Assembly (NCBI GenBank): GCA_944389385.1
Contig: CALXMC010000001.1
Coordinates: forward strand, 124,001-188,000
Direction of reading: 5' to 3'
Source of the DNA: an uncultured Alphaproteobacteria bacterium
GTDB taxonomy: Bacteria; Pseudomonadota; Alphaproteobacteria; Rs-D84
Length of the DNA stretch: 64,000 bases
Part shown: positions 16,681-24,308 of the stretch, one piece after another
Layout: every line of letters begins with the position of its first letter
How positions within the stretch are numbered: position 1 is the stretch's first letter
Made by a program: the position numbers and the translations under genes
Notes under the pieces: generated by a model
Seen by the model: only the letters and a program-made list of their open reading frames with translations
What the model was told of the DNA's origin: nothing
The model's database searches: none

Positions 16681-16701
16681 GTCGGTTTGTGTTTTGGTGG
16701 G
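16681..16701 (-). repeat. Partial copy of tRNA-Tyr 3' end and downstream flank
   Basis: Twenty-one bases identical to 16848-16868, which comprise the tRNA-Tyr 3' end with CCA and the start of its terminator. The copy is 167 bp downstream of the real tRNA end. Between them, at 16794-16806, is GAACC-GGT-GGTTC, made of a direct and an inverted piece of the tRNA-Tyr T-arm, and a CGGCGT/ACGCCG hairpin near 16723-16738. Confidence 0.75.
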
Positions 16702-16833
16702 CTGCGGGATCCCCTCGCACGGCGTTATCACGCCGGCTGTGGGGCATTCCTGACGATTTGACTGCGCGGTGCTTGTCAAATCTACTCATTGTCGAACCGG
16801 TGGTTCTCATCTCACCACTCTATCACAAAACAA

Positions 16834-16856
16834 AAACCGACCATCTGGTCGGTTTG
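16834..16856 (-). terminator. Terminator of tRNA-Tyr
   Basis: Nine-bp stem AAACCGACC/GGTCGGTTT (16834-16842 with 16847-16855), loop ATCT, followed on the minus strand by TTGTTTTGTG. It lies 6 bp past the tRNA CCA. Confidence 0.8.
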
Positions 16857-16861
16857 TGTTT

Positions 16862-16948
16862 TGGTGGGAGTGGGTGGATTCGAACCACCTCAGGCTTAAG
16901 CCAACAGATTTACAGTCTGCCCCGGCTCTCCAACTCCGGCGCACGCCC
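16862..16948 (-). tRNA. tRNA-Tyr (GTA)
   Basis: The anticodon arm CAGACTGTAAATCTG carries GTA, the long variable arm characteristic of bacterial tRNA-Tyr is present (GGC TTAA GCC), and the T-arm GGTGGTTCGAATCCACC is perfect. CCA is encoded. Oddities: with the 5' end at 16948 the acceptor stem GGGCGTG/CACTCCC has a C-U mismatch at 4:69, and position 8 is C instead of the near-universal U. The 5' boundary is therefore less certain than the 3' end. Confidence 0.85.
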
Positions 16949-17030
16949 AATCTCGTGTTCCGCCCGCCTGCGCCAAAGGCTTCGGTGGGCAATGGATTTT
17001 CAGCCCTTGCTTCGCTGCGGTGAAAATCCT

Positions 17031-17048
17031 TGGTGCGGGCAGCGGGAA
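17031..17048 (-). repeat. Partial copy of tRNA-Gly 3' end
   Basis: Eighteen bases identical to 17145-17162, the 3' end of tRNA-Gly including CCA, 114 bp downstream of the tRNA. The sequence continues on the minus strand with a 9-bp hairpin GGATTTTCA/TGAAAATCC at about 16993-17029, between this copy and tRNA-Tyr. Confidence 0.75.
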
Positions 17049-17144
17049 ACCGCGCGTATAAAAACACAACGAGTTGCGTTATTAGCAACGAGTTGATGTT
17101 TGCATCGCAAGGTTACCCAACTCAACGGTACCACACCTCTTCTC

Positions 17145-17219
17145 TGGTGCGGGCAGCGGGAATCGAACCCGCATTTCAAGCTTGGAAGGCTTGCATACTA
17201 GCCTTTGTACTATGCCCGC
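17145..17219 (-). tRNA. tRNA-Gly (TCC)
   Basis: Complete cloverleaf: acceptor GCGGGCA/TGCCCGC, D-arm TAGTACAAAGGCTAGTA, anticodon arm CAAGC-CTTCCAA-GCTTG with TCC, T-arm GCGGG-TTCGATT-CCCGC, encoded CCA. Transcribed from its own promoter at 17240-17267 towards tRNA-Tyr. Confidence 0.95.
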
Positions 17220-17231
17220 AACAAATTCAAA

Positions 17232-17283
17232 GCCCTGTGATTATATACTAAATTTACCCAAACGCAAGTATTTTTCACAGGGC
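17232..17283. repeat. Inverted repeat flanking the tRNA-Gly promoter
   Basis: Nine bp GCCCTGTGA (17232-17240) and its exact complement TCACAGGGC (17275-17283), 34 bp apart. The arms bracket the tRNA-Gly promoter; they could be an operator or a terminator-like fold for the gene upstream. Confidence 0.5.
17240..17267 (-). promoter_or_regulatory. Promoter of tRNA-Gly
   Basis: TTGCGT (17262-17267), 16-bp spacer, TATAAT (17240-17245) on the minus strand; start about 20 nt before the mature tRNA. Confidence 0.7.
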
Positions 17284-17292
17284 CACATCAGA

Positions 17293-18123
17293 TTATCTGA
17301 TTCCGTGGATAATATCTTCCATTTCCAGCAAGAATTCCATATCATACCCACGGGCCTTTAACCGTTGCAGCATGATGTGCGCGGCCTCGGCCACCCCCAG
17401 GCTTTTGCAAATTTCAACCACTGTCACGATTTCATCGCGGTTCATTTTATCGGTTGGCATCAAAGCCACCGCCACGCCCAATTCACGCAACGCCGCGCGC
17501 ATATATGCCGCCCTGTTCCCACGGCAACCATATTCATACAGCACCGCATAAGTATTCGCATTATCCAAAAATTCACTGTAATGATACGCGGATGTGTTTA
17601 TATTTTCCAACACGCGTTTTTCGATCGTTTCGCAAATTCTTTCATCGGAATACAGATATTCAATCGACGTCATGGCATTGCGTTCGTATCCGTATGCAGC
17701 CTCCAACCCCTGGGCAATTGTCTGCTTGCGCACAGCCATATCGGTAAAGAACTGGGCGTTTTCTGGGCAACCATATTGCGCCAAAACAGAATAAATTTGT
17801 GACGCCTGATATTGCCAATCTGGATTTGGATCTTTATCATCCGCAATATCCCGCAACAAAATTTCTTCCACCACTGCGCACGCGGGTTTAATTGTTGCAT
17901 TTTCATTTTCTTCCACAACGACCCCAGTATCCTCAGGCACAGACGCGACTGTTTCCGCGACAAATCCGCCGTTTATCATACCGTGTTTGCCGATAATTCC
18001 GCCGTCATACAGCACCCAAGTTGCCGCACCACAAATTACCAAAACAACGATAAATAACCACAGCCACACACGGCCACGACGCTTTTTGGCAACATTGACA
18101 TTGTTTGATTTTTTCTCTCTCAT
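17293..18123 (-). CDS. Membrane protein with two copies of a helical Cys repeat (unknown function)
   Basis: I do not recognise this 276-residue protein. A Lys/Arg-rich cytoplasmic tail precedes one transmembrane helix (VWLWLFIVVLVICGAATWVL), so the bulk is periplasmic. Two related roughly 60-residue units follow: one around ACAVVEEIL...YSVLAQYGCPEN...AQGL, the other around ICETIEKRV...YAVLYEYGCRGN...AVAL. Each has an early Cys, then Y-[SA]-V-L-x-x-Y-G-C, then an Ala/Leu-rich helix. The 19056-19769 gene carries a third copy. It is the last gene of a four-gene operon. Confidence 0.7.
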   Translation of the reverse strand: MREKKSNNVNVAKKRRGRVWLWLFIVVLVICGAATWVLYDGGIIGKHGMINGGFVAETVASVPEDTGVVVEENENATIKPACAVVEEILLRDIADDKDPNPDWQYQASQIYSVLAQYGCPENAQFFTDMAVRKQTIAQGLEAAYGYERNAMTSIEYLYSDERICETIEKRVLENINTSAYHYSEFLDNANTYAVLYEYGCRGNRAAYMRAALRELGVAVALMPTDKMNRDEIVTVVEICKSLGVAEAAHIMLQRLKARGYDMEFLLEMEDIIHGIR

Positions 18124-18143
18124 CTTTCGCCTCTTTTCGTTTT

Positions 18144-18398
18144 TTATTTAATAGGTGGGAAACAATCGCCGCCATCGGTTGGACAGCAATTAAATCCAAA
18201 TACGCCCATATCGGTATAAACCTCGCCCGTACAGCAGCCATTTTCATCGGGCGCGGCCCCATCGTCACACGTAATGATAAAATCCGCGCTGGATGCACGA
18301 TTTGCTGCATATACAGCGATTCCATACCCAACGATTGCGCCGATAACGAACCACATTAAACACATTAAAAATATTTTCCAATTGCACTTAAATTTCAT
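18144..18398 (-). CDS. Small membrane-anchored Cys-rich protein
   Basis: Eighty-four residues: one N-terminal transmembrane helix (IFLMCLMWFVIGAIVGYGIA), then a compact Cys-rich tail with CDDG, GCCTGE, TDMG and CCPTDGGDC ending FPPI. The same tail closes the 18395-19063 protein, so it is a shared domain; six Cys in about 45 residues suggests disulphides in the periplasm. The start overlaps the preceding gene by 4 bp. Function unknown. Confidence 0.72.
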   Translation of the reverse strand: MKFKCNWKIFLMCLMWFVIGAIVGYGIAVYAANRASSADFIITCDDGAAPDENGCCTGEVYTDMGVFGFNCCPTDGGDCFPPIK

Positions 18399-19063
18399 AA
18401 CGCATTCCCATTATTTATCGGTGGATAACATGTACCGCCGTCATCTGGGCAACATGCAAACACCAAATTTCCCATATCTGTAAATGTCTCGCCCTCGCAA
18501 CAACCGAATTTGTTGGGTTTGCTGCCATCTTCGCACAGTCCAGACGACACATTTCGCGCCGCAGTTTCGGCATCAACCACCACAGACTCTGATTTATCTA
18601 TATCCGTGCAATCGGCATCATACTGATTTTGCAAAGGTTCAATTTCTGCTTCGGACGCATCACTGGCCAACATAGTATCTATATCAGATTGTAATTCTTC
18701 ACATAAATCCTGACGCTTGTCCAAATAATCATTTAACAAACTGCGTGCAGTCACGACAACGGTTGCAGACGCAGCCGCCGGCGCCACAGTTTTGGGTGCA
18801 ACGGCCGCCACCACGGTACGAACCGCCGCGCTTGCCCGCTGGGCACGCTCGCCGGCTGCGCGTGAACATTCACTGCGATATCGTGCCTGGACAGATGCCA
18901 ATTGCGCACTTTGATCGGCCGTTGGCGATTCCAACGCCGTCAATTCATTTATCTGGGCCAACAAATCCGAACAATTCGCGCGTTCAGATACATCCGCACC
19001 AAATGCAGGCAACGCGATCACACACCCTAAAACCCAACCAAATATTTTTATTTTCTTATTCAT
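18395..19063 (-). CDS. Secreted protein with paired-Cys helical repeats and a Cys-rich tail
   Basis: A 222-residue protein with a Sec signal peptide (IFGWVLGCVIALPAFGA-D). Two helical segments of about 35 residues are bracketed by Cys: one from NCSDLLAQI to YRSEC, the other from LCEELQSDI to YDADC. An Ala/Val-rich linker separates them. The C-terminal tail (CEDG, GCCEGE, TDMG, CCPDDGGTC) matches the 18144-18398 protein. Both neighbours overlap it by 4-8 bp. Unrecognised family; an envelope complex is inferred from context only. Confidence 0.72.
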   Translation of the reverse strand: MNKKIKIFGWVLGCVIALPAFGADVSERANCSDLLAQINELTALESPTADQSAQLASVQARYRSECSRAAGERAQRASAAVRTVVAAVAPKTVAPAAASATVVVTARSLLNDYLDKRQDLCEELQSDIDTMLASDASEAEIEPLQNQYDADCTDIDKSESVVVDAETAARNVSSGLCEDGSKPNKFGCCEGETFTDMGNLVFACCPDDGGTCYPPINNGNAL

Positions 19064-19769
19064 TTATAATCTGTTCCATTTGCAAGATAAAATCCGTAGC
19101 GGGATCTATCAGTCTTTCGATTTTATTCAAAAATTCCTGGGCTTCGCGCTGCATATCCAGTTTTTTGAACGTGTCTATTACAATTTCTGCATCAGAAATT
19201 CCCATATTTTCAGTTGGTTGTAATGCTTCTGCTATTTCCAATTCACGCAATGCCAATGTTTTGTACATATCAGAATTTTCCATACATCCCCGATCGGCCA
19301 AAGTACTGTACGTATCGGCATTATGCAAGTGCGCCAGATAATCAGTACTGTCTTCGGGTTGCAATCTGCGTTCCAACAATTGTTCTATGCGTGTACATGT
19401 AGAAACAATTTCGGGATGGTTTTCAACAACAACCGGCGCGGCGCGTTCAATAATAACCAACCGACCTGCACACCCATTTGAATAGGCATCATTTAATTCC
19501 TGTAAATGTTTTGCATCTTGGGCATTTGCCCCCCGTGTCGTAACCGTCACAATTTCATTTGCGATTGCATCACATTGTTCCGGGGTCAATTTATTTTCCA
19601 ATGTTACATCTGTTCTGTATGACAATCCTAAAATTAAACCACAGGCAAATAATCCGGCCAACGCCACCGCCCCCCAGATTTTATGAGCTGTACTGCATCC
19701 ACACCCCGCCGGGCACACCACAGTCTTTTTCGCATTTGCCTTTTTTGTTGTTTTAACAGATTTTTTCAT
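19056..19769 (-). CDS. Membrane protein with helical Cys repeats, first gene of the operon
   Basis: A 237-residue protein: a Lys-rich cytoplasmic tail with CPAGCGCS, one transmembrane helix (IWGAVALAGLFACGLILGL), then a periplasmic part. Residues around QCDAIANEI to YSNGC resemble the paired-Cys segments of the 18395-19063 protein, and CTRIEQLLE...YSTLADRGCMEN...AEAL matches the repeat of the 17293-18123 protein. It therefore links the two repeat types. Start is the first ATG; GGGGGGAAGG lies upstream. Function unknown. Confidence 0.7.
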   Translation of the reverse strand: MKKSVKTTKKANAKKTVVCPAGCGCSTAHKIWGAVALAGLFACGLILGLSYRTDVTLENKLTPEQCDAIANEIVTVTTRGANAQDAKHLQELNDAYSNGCAGRLVIIERAAPVVVENHPEIVSTCTRIEQLLERRLQPEDSTDYLAHLHNADTYSTLADRGCMENSDMYKTLALRELEIAEALQPTENMGISDAEIVIDTFKKLDMQREAQEFLNKIERLIDPATDFILQMEQIINE

Positions 19770-19817
19770 CCCTTCCCCCCCTGGTTATTTTTTTACATTA
19801 TAACAAGTTTTTAATAA

Positions 19818-20528
19818 TTATTCCACTGTCCCATCACGAATTGTTATTTTTCTGTCTGCACGTGCAGCCAAATTCATATCATGTGTCACAAACAGCATAG
19901 CCATCTTTTGCCGTCGCACCAAATCCAACAATAATTCAAACACAGACGACGCATGCGCTGGATCCAAACTGCCGGTTGGTTCATCCGCCAACAAAATTTG
20001 GGGATTATTTGCCAATGCACGCGCCACCGCAGTACGTTGTTGTTCACCCCCAGACATTTCGCCCGGCAAATGCGATGCACGATGCGCAACATTTGCGGCG
20101 CGCAATAATTTCATCGCCCGTGCAGACGCGCTGTGTTCATCCACACCATCGGCCAACATCGGCAACATTACATTTTCCAACGCTGTAAAATCAGCCAACA
20201 AATTATGCCGTTGATACACAAACCCAATTTTACGCCGACGCACAGACGTACGCATTTCATCATCCATTTTATGCACAGGTGTCCCATCCAACAAAATACT
20301 GCCTGCGGTTGGTTTATCCAACAATCCGACACATTGTAACAAAGTAGATTTACCGCTGCCTGACGGACCAACCAACGCGATAATTTCCCCACGGTGCAAA
20401 TCGAATCCGCCACCACACAATATATGTAATGGTTGGCCGCCTTCTATAAATGTCTTTTTAATATCACGCACAGACAATATCACATCGCCCTGCTTAATCT
20501 TTGATAAAGAATTCAATATATTTGCCAT
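19818..20528 (-). CDS. lolD: Lipoprotein-releasing ABC transporter ATP-binding protein LolD
   Basis: A 236-residue ABC ATPase. Walker A GPSGSGKST, Q-loop VYQRHNLL, signature MSGGEQQR, Walker B ILLADEPTG and H-loop THD are all present. LolD powers extraction of outer-membrane lipoproteins from the inner membrane. The assignment rests on the LolC-like permease in the same operon, two genes upstream; many predicted lipoproteins in this window would be its cargo. Confidence 0.9.
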   Translation of the reverse strand: MANILNSLSKIKQGDVILSVRDIKKTFIEGGQPLHILCGGGFDLHRGEIIALVGPSGSGKSTLLQCVGLLDKPTAGSILLDGTPVHKMDDEMRTSVRRRKIGFVYQRHNLLADFTALENVMLPMLADGVDEHSASARAMKLLRAANVAHRASHLPGEMSGGEQQRTAVARALANNPQILLADEPTGSLDPAHASSVFELLLDLVRRQKMAMLFVTHDMNLAARADRKITIRDGTVE

Positions 20529-20535
20529 TATAAAA

Positions 20536-21285
20536 TCAGTCCCTTTCGATATTATGTTGCAATTTTTTTTGTTTCTTTATTTCATCCAGTATAATTTGTA
20601 TTCTGTCTGGTTGAATTAACAGATGCGGTCTGTCACCAATTAAATTTATAAATTCTTCTTCACGTTGTTCTTTTCTTATCCGCGGCAAATCGTGTTTATT
20701 GTCGATATAATATTTTATATCCATGGGCGCATATCCATAACTGACACCGCCCAAAATTTCAAAAAAATCTTGCAGATTTTTATTATCCCAATTTATATCC
20801 AACAATTCTGGGTTCAATTCAACCGTCTGTGACAATAAATCAGCAACCTGCGCCACCACAGTATTACGTTGTTGTTGAATATAATCCACCAACTGATTTT
20901 TGTCCGCATCCGATAAATTTTTAACAGGTTCACATATTTTACCAATCAGATTCAACTTTTCTTCTTCCGTCAATGGCACAATATTTTTATCTTCCCGCGC
21001 CAACCGTTCCATCCCAGATATCAAATATTCTGCATACCCACGGGGATTTGTTATACGCCTAACATCGAACGTATAAAAGAAAAACAATGTTTGAACTTGT
21101 TCTTCAAATTTCTGTGGCGTTACATTATTTGGATATTTATATTCATGGAATAAATTTATTGGTAATTTAATTCCCTGCGCTGTTAAAAAATCCTGATAAT
21201 TTTTTGCACTGGACGACCAACGCCCACCTGGGACAACAGTGTTATAAACCAAAGTTCTTAAAACCAGTTCCAGTTTTTTATTCAT
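20536..21285 (-). CDS. Protein of unknown function encoded between lolC and lolD
   Basis: I do not recognise this 249-residue protein. It has no signal peptide or transmembrane helix and looks cytoplasmic and helical, with a charged C-terminus (LDEIKKQKKLQ). The start ATG overlaps the lolC stop, so it is translationally coupled, and lolD follows by 7 bp. The usual order is lolC-lolD directly. The frame is open 27 codons upstream inside lolC, but the coupled ATG is preferred. Confidence 0.75.
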   Translation of the reverse strand: MNKKLELVLRTLVYNTVVPGGRWSSSAKNYQDFLTAQGIKLPINLFHEYKYPNNVTPQKFEEQVQTLFFFYTFDVRRITNPRGYAEYLISGMERLAREDKNIVPLTEEEKLNLIGKICEPVKNLSDADKNQLVDYIQQQRNTVVAQVADLLSQTVELNPELLDINWDNKNLQDFFEILGGVSYGYAPMDIKYYIDNKHDLPRIRKEQREEEFINLIGDRPHLLIQPDRIQIILDEIKKQKKLQHNIERD

Positions 21286-22531
21286 TACGCAATACCTCGA
21301 CAGGGTCTGTACTGGCGGCCTTCCACGCGGGATACAGTGTCGCCAAAAAAGCCAACAAGACCGCAATTAACGCGATACCAACAACATCACTGAACACCAA
21401 TTTTGACGGCAATTCAGACAAATAATATAATTCAGCCGGGAACAAATCGCGTCCCGTCGCCCATTGAAAAAACTGTCGTATCGGTTCGATATAAATCGCA
21501 ATCACCACCCCCAGCACAGTTCCAAACACAGCACCCAAAATCCCGATACTGGTACCCGACAGTATAAAAATTTTCATCATGGACCGACGCGACACACCAA
21601 ATGTACGCAACACAGCAATATCCTTGGATTTATCTTTGACCAACATAACCAAACTGGACACAATATTAAATGCCGCAACAATTATTATCAGCATAAGTAT
21701 TAAAAACATAACATTCGATTCAACCTGTAACGCACCAACGAATCCACGATTTAATTCGCGCCAATCACGCACAACAAAGCCATCTGGCAACAAAGTTGTC
21801 AAAGCCCGCGCAACATCGGTTGTATCCTCGGGATTTTTCAAAAATAAATCTATGTGCGTAACCGCAGCGGGGATATTCAAATATTTTTGGGCTGTTTCCA
21901 ATGGCATAAATATATATCCTGAATCATATTCGTACATTCCCATAAAAAACGAAGACATAACTGGATACGACATAATTCGCGGCATAGAACCAAACGGGGT
22001 CGGCGTCGCATTATTTGCAGACACCAAAGACACATTATCCCCCATAGTAACCCGCAAAGCCCGCGCCAACGACGCACCAATAACTAATTCGCCATCGGAA
22101 ATTTTATCCAAAGATTTTCCATAAATTTTTGTTCCGTTTTCAACCTTGGCCGCCAAATCAGACATACGAATACCACGCACCATTGCGCCTGTATTATTTC
22201 CATTGGCCGTGGCCATAACCTGACCTTCGGCTATTGGGACTATACCAACAGCATTTGCGGCAACGACTTTGTTTTGTTTCATTTTATCTATTAAAAAATC
22301 ATAGTCCGAAATTGCGCCATCTTGATGATATACAACGACATGTCCGTTCATACCGACAATTCGCGATAACAACGTATCATGAAATCCCCCCATCACAGAC
22401 ATAACAACAATCAGCGTCGCCACACCCAACATAATCCCAATCAAGGACACCCATGAAATCACCGACCCAAACCCGCGTCTTTTCGCAGCCAAATATCTGA
22501 AAGCAATTTTTCTTTCCAGTTTCGAAAACAT
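21278..22531 (-). CDS. lolC: Lipoprotein-releasing ABC transporter permease LolC/LolE
   Basis: A 417-residue permease with the FtsX-like layout: N-terminal helix after FRYLAAKRRGFGS, a large periplasmic domain (about residues 45-260), and three C-terminal helices (LILMLIIIVAAFNIVSSLVMLV, then two more). The opening IAFRYL...SWVSLIGIMLGVATLIVVMSVM is typical of LolC/E. A single gene suggests a LolF-type homodimer, as in many Alphaproteobacteria. First gene of the lolC-orf-lolD operon. Confidence 0.92.
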   Translation of the reverse strand: MFSKLERKIAFRYLAAKRRGFGSVISWVSLIGIMLGVATLIVVMSVMGGFHDTLLSRIVGMNGHVVVYHQDGAISDYDFLIDKMKQNKVVAANAVGIVPIAEGQVMATANGNNTGAMVRGIRMSDLAAKVENGTKIYGKSLDKISDGELVIGASLARALRVTMGDNVSLVSANNATPTPFGSMPRIMSYPVMSSFFMGMYEYDSGYIFMPLETAQKYLNIPAAVTHIDLFLKNPEDTTDVARALTTLLPDGFVVRDWRELNRGFVGALQVESNVMFLILMLIIIVAAFNIVSSLVMLVKDKSKDIAVLRTFGVSRRSMMKIFILSGTSIGILGAVFGTVLGVVIAIYIEPIRQFFQWATGRDLFPAELYYLSELPSKLVFSDVVGIALIAVLLAFLATLYPAWKAASTDPVEVLRNE

Positions 22532-22544
22532 TTATATTCCCCGT

Positions 22545-23894
22545 TTATAAATCAGCCCCCAAAAAATCCCTTAACGCATCGCCAACCAAAGGCATATCCG
22601 TGCCCTGGGGTATTGTGCCGGCATCAACAATAGATATTACACGCGGCGACATAAATACAACCAATTCTGCAAATGGACTTATCAAAGTTTCTGGTGTTGT
22701 TACGAACGAATGCGTTGGTATACCAATAATCACATAATTGTCACCGATATCAGACGGTATGTTAAACGACGACAATTCACCATTACTTGTACGCAGAACA
22801 ATTTTCGCATCCAATTTATCAGTTCCACCATAATCGCCATACGTACCCGTTGCACCGATTGTTAAATCAGTTTCCAACCGGTCTTCTTTGCTGCATTGTC
22901 CAATATCAAACCGCGATTGCCACCCGTTTGGTATGGAAAAAGTTCCCTGGGATATTAAAACAACATTCGATTGCTGGGACAAAAATTCTTGCAAAGTTTT
23001 TGTATTTATTTCAGGACTGACCACCAAAGCACGCCCGACGACGCCCGGGATAGACATTTTTACATTTTTATCCCCAAATGCAGGCAATAAATTCATCCAA
23101 ATAATCGGGTTATCTGTCCGCGGATAAACACGATATACATCAACATCCCACGCAATCATATATTTCTTAGACGCAATATCAGCAATCATTTTGGCAACCT
23201 CGCGTTCGGTCTGATAATTACCTTCGAATACAACTGTCTTATCTTGCCAATTAACCAACAAATTACGAACGTCTGCGCCGTGCATCGCGTCCAACAAAGC
23301 CATTATTATCGCTTCGTTTTTTGGCATTTTAACCATCCACTTGGCACGATTATCCAAATGTATTTCCGCATTTACAGCATCATACGAATAATACGCCCGC
23401 CCGATTTTAGAAATCAGTTCCACACTGTCGGCCAAATTACCGGTTGTAATAGACCCAGATATAGTTTCATTTAATTCCCCATCTTCTATGACAGAAATAT
23501 CTGTACCTTCCAGTAATTTATCCAACGCCTCTTTGACACTTAACTCCCTGAATTCATAATTTGTGACCTTCAAATCAGGCAAATCATCCCCCACCCCCAA
23601 CCGGACAATTTCGATGGGCTCTTCTGGAACGATGGACATAACCGCCTGATTATCCCAATCAACCGTACAGCGTTTGGGTAACTCGATTGAAAAACGTTGC
23701 GCTGTATCGGTTGTCAAAGCGGCCTTTTTTGGAAAAATAGGAACCGAATTTTCATCTATTACGAAATTTTCAACCACATTTATCGTATCGAATTGCGGAA
23801 CATCTTCTTGTTTTTGTTGCTGAACACACCCAGATAACACAACGGGCACAGATGCCAATAATACCGATGCAACCAATTGTCCAATTTTTTTCAT
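22545..23894 (-). CDS. pilN: Type IVb pilus/type II secretion secretin-like lipoprotein (PilN-type)
   Basis: A 449-residue lipoprotein (lipobox LSGC near residue 22) with an N-domain and C-terminal region like the R64 PilN/BfpB secretins. The beta-rich C-terminal part contains VVLISQGTFSIPNG, a long beta stretch, GDNYVIIGIPTHSFV and VVFMSPRVI, the last resembling the secretin signature. It would form the outer-membrane pilus channel. The matching PilO, PilP, ATPase and inner-membrane genes are 19 kb away at 42.6-47.4 kb, so the system is split. Confidence 0.72.
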   Translation of the reverse strand: MKKIGQLVASVLLASVPVVLSGCVQQQKQEDVPQFDTINVVENFVIDENSVPIFPKKAALTTDTAQRFSIELPKRCTVDWDNQAVMSIVPEEPIEIVRLGVGDDLPDLKVTNYEFRELSVKEALDKLLEGTDISVIEDGELNETISGSITTGNLADSVELISKIGRAYYSYDAVNAEIHLDNRAKWMVKMPKNEAIIMALLDAMHGADVRNLLVNWQDKTVVFEGNYQTEREVAKMIADIASKKYMIAWDVDVYRVYPRTDNPIIWMNLLPAFGDKNVKMSIPGVVGRALVVSPEINTKTLQEFLSQQSNVVLISQGTFSIPNGWQSRFDIGQCSKEDRLETDLTIGATGTYGDYGGTDKLDAKIVLRTSNGELSSFNIPSDIGDNYVIIGIPTHSFVTTPETLISPFAELVVFMSPRVISIVDAGTIPQGTDMPLVGDALRDFLGADL

Positions 23895-23906
23895 TCTGTC
23901 CCCTTT

Positions 23907-24233
23907 TTATATATTCATTATGCGTTCAAATTCTTCCAAAGTCATTTCATAGATAGGTTTTTGACTTGGCGTCGTCAAATTTTTAACCTGTTCATATTGC
24001 TGACCAAATCTTTTTATAACATCTGCGACATTGGTGGGCACAGACTTTTTATCCGCCGCCATTAACCGCCGCCCATATTCATACACATACTCTAACACAT
24101 CTGCGACAAAAAAGCGCCCTGCATAATTTTCCATTGCAATTCCGCCCTTTTGCACACAAACCGCAGACATAACCATTACAATTTGGTTATACAAATTTGC
24201 CAATTTTATAAAATTCTGAACACTTAACGCCAT
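23907..24233 (-). CDS. Small protein of unknown function upstream of the secretin-like gene
   Basis: A 108-residue helical protein without clear signal peptide or membrane helix. GGAAGG precedes the ATG and the secretin-like gene begins 12 bp after its stop, so both are probably one transcript. It may be an accessory pilus protein, by position only; I do not recognise the family. Confidence 0.65.
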   Translation of the reverse strand: MALSVQNFIKLANLYNQIVMVMSAVCVQKGGIAMENYAGRFFVADVLEYVYEYGRRLMAADKKSVPTNVADVIKRFGQQYEQVKNLTTPSQKPIYEMTLEEFERIMNI

Positions 24234-24272
24234 ACATCCTTCCTATATTCTCTTTCCCTATTATAAAAACTA

Positions 24273-24301
24273 TTGCCCCCCAAAGGCAATTAAATTATAA
24301 T
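24273..24301 (+). promoter_or_regulatory. Promoter giving a leaderless lipoprotein mRNA
   Basis: TTGCCC (24273-24278), 17-bp spacer, TATAAT (24296-24301). The ATG at 24309 lies 7 nt after the -10 box, where transcription should start, so the mRNA would be leaderless. Confidence 0.6.
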
Positions 24302-24308
24302 GCAAAAT

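Noticed and set aside
16528-17251. Several open frames over the tRNA-Tyr/tRNA-Gly region
   Set aside because: They are translations of tRNA genes, terminators and tRNA-derived repeats.
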